A model generated the notes under the pieces. It ran no database searches. It saw only the letters and a program-made list of their open reading frames with translations, and had not been told where the DNA came from. From Actinoplanes nipponensis (GTDB lineage: Bacteria; Actinomycetota; Actinomycetes; Mycobacteriales; Micromonosporaceae): DNA of 64,000 nt. The DNA is taken from NCBI RefSeq assembly GCF_016862275.1, contig NZ_BOMQ01000061.1, positions 124,001-188,000 of the forward strand. Reading direction: 5' to 3'. The position numbers and the translations under genes are program-made. Positions within the stretch are counted from its first letter, which is position 1. Each line of letters opens with the position of its first letter. This document shows positions 59,014 through 64,000 of the stretch, piece by piece.

Positions 59014-59250
59014 GTGTGCGGAGTCGGAATTGATCAGGTACCTGCCGGGCTGCGCTGGCGGAAGAGCGCTCGATCGCTGAACACTGCCAACTGTGTAGAG
59101 GTGGCCCGCGACGGCGCGTGTGGCACGGTGTACATCCGTGACTCCAAGGATCCGCGCGGCGCTGTGTTGTCCTGTGACCTCGAGAGCTTCACAGCCTTGG
59201 TAACGGAGATCAAGAGCGGCCGTTTGGACCGGCCCGGGAGTGGCGGCTAG
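59014..59250 (+). CDS. DUF397 domain protein
   Basis: The product is 78 residues from GTG 59014. No ATG is available. The DUF397 signature is complete: LRWRKSARSLNTANCVEVA, then VYIRDSKDPRGAVLSCDLESFTALV. These small proteins are abundant in actinomycetes, usually beside an XRE-type regulator, and have roles in development or antibiotic control (BldB-like context). No XRE partner is visible here. The 3' end overlaps the converging DUF6082 gene by 41 bases. Confidence 0.8.
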   Translation: MCGVGIDQVPAGLRWRKSARSLNTANCVEVARDGACGTVYIRDSKDPRGAVLSCDLESFTALVTEIKSGRLDRPGSGG

Positions 59251-60004
59251 CCCGTCTTCTTCGCGTCCGGCCGGCGACGACGCCGACCACGGCCATGGCT
59301 GCCACGGCTGCACACCAGCGTGTCGCGGTGCGGGGGTACGCCGTCACATCTCTCCGCGATCGGTGGGATTCGGCGCCGCCCGGTATGGCCTCGAGGGAGG
59401 CGTGCCCCTCGGCGGTGGCCCATTCCTCGCGCACGATCTGTACGAACCGTCGCCGCCGGTGGCCGCGAATCGTGATCCAGCGACTGCTGACCTGGCCCCA
59501 CCACGCGCGCGAAATACCGCTCCGGAACATGTGCGAGGTCAGCGTCCGTAGCTCAGCTTCCCCGATTTCTCCGAGCTCCCACATCGCAAGCCAATAGGTG
59601 AGGGTCAGGTTGGCGTATATCTTCTGCCGGCCGTCCTGCGCGTCCAGCGGGCTGCCGTCGATCACCTCGACGAACTCGGGATTCTCCAGGGCCAGTTTGA
59701 CCAGTTCGAAGTGCCGCTGCTTGTCCAGGCTCATGAGCTCCTGACGCATCTGCCGTGACTGCAGGAACAGAGAAGCGCCGATTCCGGACAACGCGGCAGC
59801 CGAGAGCAGGGCCGAGGCGCCCCCGTAGGCCTCTCCGACGTCTGCCAGCATCACCCACGGCTGTGACTTACCCAGCACCCGATACATGATCAACGGGGAC
59901 CAGAGCACGATGCCGGCCCCCGCACCGAGTCCCAGCGCGACGGCGAAGAATCGCAGGGGCGATCTGGCCGCGACAGCCGCAGGATGAGGTCTTCGGCGGG
60001 TCAT
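59210..60004 (-). CDS. DUF6082-like membrane protein
   Basis: The product is 264 residues from ATG 60004. Two N-terminal hydrophobic helices (FFAVALGLGAGAGIVLWSPLI and ASALLSAAALSGIGASLFL) are followed by a coiled helical region (QSRQMRQELMSLDKQRHFELVKLALENPEFVEVI) and a soluble helical part (IYANLTLTYWLAMWELGEIGEAELRTLTSHMF, SRAWWGQVSSRW). This is the DUF6082 layout common in Streptomyces and Micromonosporaceae, of unknown function. The Arg-rich tail after about residue 215 looks non-conserved. Confidence 0.75.
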   Translation of the reverse strand: MTRRRPHPAAVAARSPLRFFAVALGLGAGAGIVLWSPLIMYRVLGKSQPWVMLADVGEAYGGASALLSAAALSGIGASLFLQSRQMRQELMSLDKQRHFELVKLALENPEFVEVIDGSPLDAQDGRQKIYANLTLTYWLAMWELGEIGEAELRTLTSHMFRSGISRAWWGQVSSRWITIRGHRRRRFVQIVREEWATAEGHASLEAIPGGAESHRSRRDVTAYPRTATRWCAAVAAMAVVGVVAGRTRRRRASRHSRAGPNGRS

Positions 60005-60129
60005 CGACGCGTCCGGTCCTTCCGCTGGTTCGGCTGCAGCGGCGCCTGGAACGGCACTAAAACTGTATGCGAACCACCGGCTTGATCCGGTGATTCATAC
60101 GCTCATTCATCGATATACTTGAGTGCAGG

Positions 60130-61431
60130 TCACCGGACGAAGAGCAGGAACAGCCCGGCCCACGTGTAGCCGATCATCAGCAGCACCACCGGCAGCTCGT
60201 CCGCCAGCGCCGCCAGCGCCGGCCGCCCTGGCATTCCCGGCGCTGCCGAGGCTCCCGCCGATGCTGCCGCCCCGGCCGCTGCCACCGCTCCGGCCGTTTT
60301 CGACGCCCCCGTCCCCGCCGCCGCTCCCGGCGTCCCGGTCAGCGCCAGCTCATGAGCCACCACCACCCCCACCACGTGCCCGGTCAGGATCAGGGCGATC
60401 TGCGCACCGGCGAGCACGCCCGGCGCCACCGCCACGTCCCACCGCGCATCCTCGGCCAGGCCCCACTGCTGCACCGCCAGCAGCACCCCGCGCGGCGCCT
60501 CCACCAGCAGCAGCGACACGTAGTGGGCCAGCGTGTAGCCCACCGCGATCGGGATCAGCGAGGCGGTCACGTCCAGCCGCCCGGACAGCAGGCGGACGCT
60601 CAGCAGCACCGCCGCGCACAGCAGGACCAGCCCCGCGGTGCCGTACCCGACCGGGTGCCCGGCCCGTTGCAGGAAGCCCGCCCAGGCCGGGGATCCCGAG
60701 GCGCTGTCGAAGATGGTCGAACCCCACCACACGGCCAGGAACACGGCGAGGCCGGGGCCCGGCGGAGTGCGGGCCACGCCGGCCAGCGGGTTGCGGTGTC
60801 GCAGGGGGCTGAGCCGGCCGGCCAGGTCGGAGTAGACCTCGAAGCAGTCGGCCCGGGCGAACCACTCCTCGCCGCGGACCGCGGCGCAGGCCAGTTGCAG
60901 CAGCGCGTACCCGAGCAGCCAGCAGCCCACGACCAGCGGTTCGCCGTGGTGCGGCACCACCAGCTCCAGCCACACGAAGGCCAGCAGGAACAGCGCCGCG
61001 GGCCACCGGGTCGCGGCCGGCGTTCGGCCCGCCGGCGACGGCGCCGACCACCATCCGCCGGGCGGCAGCCGCAGCAGCCGGAACAGCGTCCGCAGCGGGT
61101 TGACCTCGCGCCACACCGGTCCGAACACGACGCTGACCGGCACCAGTCCCACCCACAGCCACACGAACAGCGCGTGCGCGGCCGGGTTCTCCGGACCGCG
61201 TGGCCCCAGGAACGCGTTGCCGACGACGTACAGGGCCGCCGCCAGCACGAGATGGCGGAGCGGGCCGGAACGGGCCGGGCGGGTGCCGGGGTCGCCGAGG
61301 CGGGGATGCTTCCACCAGACCGCCACCACCAGGAACGAGACCACCACGGTGGCCGCGCCCGCCTGCAGCACCAGGTCGAGGGGGAGCGGCAGGTCCTGCG
61401 ACTGGCCGACCCCGTGGGCGAGGACCGTCAC
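60130..61431 (-). CDS. Polytopic membrane protein, fenitrothion-hydrolase-like family
   Basis: The product is 433 residues from GTG 61431 (GTGA overlap with the lipoprotein gene). It has about ten hydrophobic helices: AATVVVSFLVVAVWW, LVLAAALYVVGNAFLG, HALFVWLWVGLVPVSVVFG, LFLLAFVWLELVVP and LIPIAVGYTLAHYVSLLLVE. Recognisable pieces are GPVWREVNPLRTLFRL, AGFLQRAGHP and IGYTWAGLFLLFVR. Databases name this actinobacterial family after a fenitrothion hydrolase subunit, but that activity is not evident from such a membrane protein. A Gly/Ala-rich loop (GTPGAAAGTGASKTAG...) of about 45 residues near the C-terminus seems recently expanded. It is last in a four-gene operon. Confidence 0.72.
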   Translation of the reverse strand: MTVLAHGVGQSQDLPLPLDLVLQAGAATVVVSFLVVAVWWKHPRLGDPGTRPARSGPLRHLVLAAALYVVGNAFLGPRGPENPAAHALFVWLWVGLVPVSVVFGPVWREVNPLRTLFRLLRLPPGGWWSAPSPAGRTPAATRWPAALFLLAFVWLELVVPHHGEPLVVGCWLLGYALLQLACAAVRGEEWFARADCFEVYSDLAGRLSPLRHRNPLAGVARTPPGPGLAVFLAVWWGSTIFDSASGSPAWAGFLQRAGHPVGYGTAGLVLLCAAVLLSVRLLSGRLDVTASLIPIAVGYTLAHYVSLLLVEAPRGVLLAVQQWGLAEDARWDVAVAPGVLAGAQIALILTGHVVGVVVAHELALTGTPGAAAGTGASKTAGAVAAAGAAASAGASAAPGMPGRPALAALADELPVVLLMIGYTWAGLFLLFVR

Positions 61432-61979
61432 CGCACTTCGAGCTGCACCAGCAGCGTCTCGGGGTGCGCTTCGACGTCGAACACGCCGCTGCGGTCGGCC
61501 ATGAACGTCACACAGCCGGGACGGCCCGGCGCGGCCCGCGTCTCCAGGTCGTAGCCGTGGACGTGCACCTCCACGTCCGCGTCGGCTTCGACCCGCACGG
61601 TCACCGGGCGGTGCAGGGCTACCGCGACCCGGTGCGGGGGCGGGTCCGCCCGGCCGGCCCGGACCGCCGCCGTCACATCGTCCGGCGCCGGGGAGGCACA
61701 ACCGGTGGTCGCGGCCGGCGAGGAGGGCGCGCCACCGCATCCGGCCGGCAGAGCTACCGCCAGCAGAACGGCCAGCCACCGACCCACCCGCGCCCGAGGG
61801 CCACGCGAGCCGACCGAGCCGACCGAGCCGACCGAACCGACCGAGCCGACCGAGCCGACCGAGCCGGGAGAGCCGACCGAGCCGGGAGAGCCGACCGAGC
61901 CGACCGCGCCGGGAGAGCCGGCCGAGCGGAGCGGGCCGGGAGAGCCGAACGGGCCGGGCCGGCCGGGCGAGCCGGTCAC
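61428..61979 (-). CDS. Small lipoprotein, possibly cupredoxin-like, with GSV-repeat extension
   Basis: The product is 183 residues if started at GTG 61979 (GTGA overlap with the upstream stop). The first about 65 residues are repeats of Val-Gly-Ser and Pro-Gly-Ser triplets. A lipoprotein signal follows (GRWLAVLLAVALPAGCGG, lipobox PAGC). A signal peptide is normally at the N-terminus, so GTG 61787 (119 residues) may be the true start, leaving the repeats as leader DNA. The mature domain is beta-rich: HRVAVALHRPVTVRVEADADVEVHVHGYDLETRAA, GCVTFMADRSGVFDVEAHPETLLVQLEV. It has the strand order of cupredoxin folds and several His residues, so copper binding is possible but not proven. Confidence 0.65.
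   Translation of the reverse strand: MTGSPGRPGPFGSPGPLRSAGSPGAVGSVGSPGSVGSPGSVGSVGSVGSVGSVGSVGSRGPRARVGRWLAVLLAVALPAGCGGAPSSPAATTGCASPAPDDVTAAVRAGRADPPPHRVAVALHRPVTVRVEADADVEVHVHGYDLETRAAPGRPGCVTFMADRSGVFDVEAHPETLLVQLEVR
61800..61965. repeat. 9-bp tandem repeat tract within the lipoprotein gene
   Basis: On the plus strand CGAGCCGAC (or GAGCCGACC) is repeated about seven times between 61805 and 61870, with one G-to-A change. Related units GAGCCGGGA alternate with it up to about 61965. On the minus strand it encodes Gly-Ser-Val. Unit length is a multiple of three, so copy-number change keeps the frame. Confidence 0.85.
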
Positions 61980-62869
61980 ACGGCCTCCTCGGCCGGGGAC
62001 CGCTGCGCCAGCCGGCGCAGCACCGAGGCCCCCGCCACCGCCACCCCCGCCCCGGCGCCCAGCGTCACCACGACCAGCAGCCGCTCCACGACCGGCGGTC
62101 CCGCGAACGGCAGCACCGCCCGGTGCAGCGACGTGACGTCCGGCAGCACGAACACGGCGGTCAGCGCCGCGCCGGCGCAGATGGCCAGCACCCCGGCGGG
62201 CCGGCCGCGCAGCACCGCCACCGCGCCGCCCACGATCAGCGGCCAGTTCAGCAGGTTGATGCCGCAGGCGCTCAGGAACGTGCCCGGCAGCGGCGCCGAC
62301 TCGACCGCCAGCGTCGAGCCGGCCACGTGCGCCACCGAGGCCGCCATCGCGGCCAGGCCGGCCGCGGTCAGCGCCAGGTCGGGGCGGCGCAGGCGGCGGG
62401 CGACCAGCGGTACGGCCGCAGCCGTCACCAGCACCGCCGCCCACCACGGCGCCGGGGCGGGCGGCCGCTCACCGACGAGCTCCCCGGTGACCGTGACCGG
62501 CGTACCCCCGGCGTCCAGCACCAGTGACCACCTTTGCGTCCCGCCCGGCGGCACCGCGCGGCCGTCCGGGGTGCTCCTCGTGTCGGCCCAGGTCAGCTCG
62601 CCGCCGGGCGGCACCACGGCCGGGGTCGCCGCGCCGCCGCCGGGCGGCACCGTGACCGCGGACGGGGTGCCGTTGCGCAGCCGCAGCCGGGCGCCGTCCT
62701 CGATGGCCGTCACGGCCAGGCCGGGGACTGCCGGCGTCACCGTCACCACGCGGCTGCGGGCGTCCGTGGCCGTGAGACCTCCGGCGTGCGCCGCCGCGGG
62801 GGACGCCCCGGCCAGCAGCAGGCCGCTCGTGGCCACCAGCAGGACACCGCACCAGCGCAGCACGCTCAC
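61976..62869 (-). CDS. Secreted/membrane protein with YtkA/CopC-like N-part and helical membrane C-part
   Basis: The product is 297 residues from GTG 62869 (GTGA overlap with the upstream stop). A signal peptide (VLLVATSGLLLAGASPAAAHAGG) leaves His at the mature N-terminus (AHAGGLTATDARSRVVTVTP), a feature shared with CopC-type copper proteins. A beta domain (GARLRLRNGTPSAVTVPPGG...LTWADTRSTPDGRAVPPGGTQRWSLVL) is followed by four to six hydrophobic helices (APWWAAVLVTAAAVPLVA, LLNWPLIVGGAVAVLRG, VVERLLVVVTLGAGAGVAVAG). The operon context with a His-rich lipoprotein suggests a metal-linked membrane system. That is inference. Confidence 0.7.
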   Translation of the reverse strand: MSVLRWCGVLLVATSGLLLAGASPAAAHAGGLTATDARSRVVTVTPAVPGLAVTAIEDGARLRLRNGTPSAVTVPPGGGAATPAVVPPGGELTWADTRSTPDGRAVPPGGTQRWSLVLDAGGTPVTVTGELVGERPPAPAPWWAAVLVTAAAVPLVARRLRRPDLALTAAGLAAMAASVAHVAGSTLAVESAPLPGTFLSACGINLLNWPLIVGGAVAVLRGRPAGVLAICAGAALTAVFVLPDVTSLHRAVLPFAGPPVVERLLVVVTLGAGAGVAVAGASVLRRLAQRSPAEEAV

Positions 62870-63966
62870 GACGCCGGCACACCGGTCCGGGACTCGTCGT
62901 CGGCCGCCGCCGGGGTGGCCGGCCCCGGGCCGGGGCGGGCCGGGGCCGGCTGCACCCGGCGGGTGACCAGCGCGGTCAGCCCGCCCGTGAGGGCGGCCAG
63001 GGTGAGCAGGCCGCTGACCATGTGCACGTTCCAGCTCACCCCCACCGTGCGGGTGGCCACCGCCAGCACCGCACCCCACACGATCAGCGGGGCGACCAGC
63101 CCGGCCGCGAACCAGCGCCCGTCGGCCGGCCAGCGCACGGCCCGCCCGGCCAGCCGCAGCACCAGCTCGGCGCCGGCCGCCGCGCCGGCCACGGTGAGCG
63201 GCAGCCACCAGCTCTGCTGCGAGTTGAACATCAGGTGCATCAGCGCCGCGGGCACGGCGACCAGCACGGCCGGTACGCCGAACGGCAGCCGCCAGCGCCG
63301 GCCCATGATCAGGATCGGCAGGAGCAGCAGCACCGTGCTGAACAGGTAGCCGTGCACGACCTGGGCGTCGGCCGAGAAGATCCGGAACCGTTCGGCGCCG
63401 GGATCGCCGAAGAACGTCATGCCGAACGCGGACGCGTGCAGCGAATAGATGTGCAGCGGCAGCACCGCCAGCAGCGCCGAGATCGTCGCCAGGGTGCCGT
63501 CCGCCACGGACAGGCCGCGGCCCGGCCGGGTGGCCAGCATCAGCGCCGGGCCGGCGGCGACCAGCACCATGCCCAGGATGATCAGCTCGTGGCTCGGGCT
63601 GACGAAGATCTCCAGCCCCTGCTCGATGCCGAAGACGTTGTGCCACAACGTGTCCACGCCGCCCCCGACCAGCAGCAACGCCATGCCGGCGAGCGGGATG
63701 CGCAGCGCGTTGGGCAGCGCCAGCAGGGTGCTGTACGTCGGGATGACCGGCAGGCGGGGGCGCATCAGCCACACCAGGGTCAGCCCGGACGCCGCGATTC
63801 CGGAGTAGAGGACGCCGTGCCAAGGCGTCCAGAACGTCTCCAGCTCGGGCGTGGTCGCGTGCGCGTACGCGTCGAGCTGCAGGCCGCTGACCAGCCAGGC
63901 GCTCGCCACCAGCAGCACCCACCGCTCCCGCGCGCCGAAGGAGGCGGGTGGCACGGAGGTCTTCAC
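62866..63966 (-). CDS. Polytopic membrane protein with conserved Trp/His motifs
   Basis: The product is 366 residues from GTG 63966 (GGGGAG 12 bases upstream). It has about ten transmembrane helices. Polar residues near the helix ends include LDAYAHATTPELETFWTPWHGVLYSG in outline, GGVDTLWHNVFGIEQGLEI and SPSHELIILGMVLVAAG. The His residues in HA, PWHG, LWHN and PSHEL could bind a metal. It heads the four-gene operon, all members joined by four-base GTGA overlaps. I recognise it only as a conserved actinobacterial membrane family of unknown role near fenitrothion-hydrolase-like genes. Confidence 0.68.
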   Translation of the reverse strand: MKTSVPPASFGARERWVLLVASAWLVSGLQLDAYAHATTPELETFWTPWHGVLYSGIAASGLTLVWLMRPRLPVIPTYSTLLALPNALRIPLAGMALLLVGGGVDTLWHNVFGIEQGLEIFVSPSHELIILGMVLVAAGPALMLATRPGRGLSVADGTLATISALLAVLPLHIYSLHASAFGMTFFGDPGAERFRIFSADAQVVHGYLFSTVLLLLPILIMGRRWRLPFGVPAVLVAVPAALMHLMFNSQQSWWLPLTVAGAAAGAELVLRLAGRAVRWPADGRWFAAGLVAPLIVWGAVLAVATRTVGVSWNVHMVSGLLTLAALTGGLTALVTRRVQPAPARPGPGPATPAAADDESRTGVPAS

Positions 63967-64000
63967 ACGATCACTCCCCAGTCGAAGGCCGGACCGAGCT

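Overview
The window is very GC-rich DNA (roughly 70-75 % by eye) with many GTG starts, 4-base ATGA/GTGA gene overlaps and actinobacterial families (StrR-type activator, PF04672 methyltransferase, DUF397, DUF6082, DUF6188, maltokinase-cap protein, WXG-type proteins). It most likely comes from a filamentous actinomycete, probably Micromonosporaceae (Actinoplanes-like). That taxonomic call is inference. I saw no rRNA, tRNA or CRISPR array.

Region 1 (1 to about 22.9 kb) is the right part of an orphan secondary-metabolite cluster that runs off the left edge. It has an ABC-2 permease fragment, a StrR-family activator, a complete proline-to-pyrrole-2-carboxyl carrier-protein module (flavin dehydrogenase, prolyl-AMP ligase, carrier protein) and an alpha/beta-hydrolase with a Cys nucleophile. 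It also has two O-methyltransferases, three P450s (two with aberrant I-helices), a TolB-like/TPR protein, a TesB-type thioesterase, an ABC ATPase, a free-standing condensation domain, two VOC proteins, an aryl-AMP ligase with a salicylate-like pocket and a SufS-type cysteine desulfurase. Two decayed IS5-type transposases and several tandem-repeat tracts lie within or at the edge of it.

Region 2 (23-32 kb) holds a divergent MoeA, a PptT/PptH-like phosphopantetheinyl transferase plus metallophosphoesterase pair (the pair could load and strip the carrier proteins), an FAD oxidoreductase, small unknowns, a maltokinase-cap protein and a secreted SGNH esterase.

Region 3 (31.8-38.9 kb) is an acyl-CoA catabolic unit. 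TetR, biotin carboxylase, carboxyltransferase and AtuA genes run on the minus strand, opposite an acyl-CoA dehydrogenase. A 22-bp palindrome sits over the dehydrogenase -35 box.

Region 4 (39-58.9 kb) holds a PF04672 methyltransferase, a PAS-GGDEF-EAL protein and a tightly coupled nine-gene operon (45.3-56.2 kb). That operon looks like a Gram-positive, Pel/galactosaminogalactan-like cationic exopolysaccharide system: Agd3-type deacetylase, PelF-type glycosyltransferase, polytopic membrane protein, sugar-nucleotide enzymes and two GH114-type hydrolases. It ends in a strong hairpin. It is flanked on both sides by paralogous WXG-type toxin genes with different C-terminal domains and their own putative immunity genes. 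I consider this the most interesting part of the window.

Region 5 (59-64 kb) has a DUF397 protein, a DUF6082 protein and a four-gene translationally coupled membrane/lipoprotein operon (fenitrothion-hydrolase-like family) that contains a 9-bp repeat tract.
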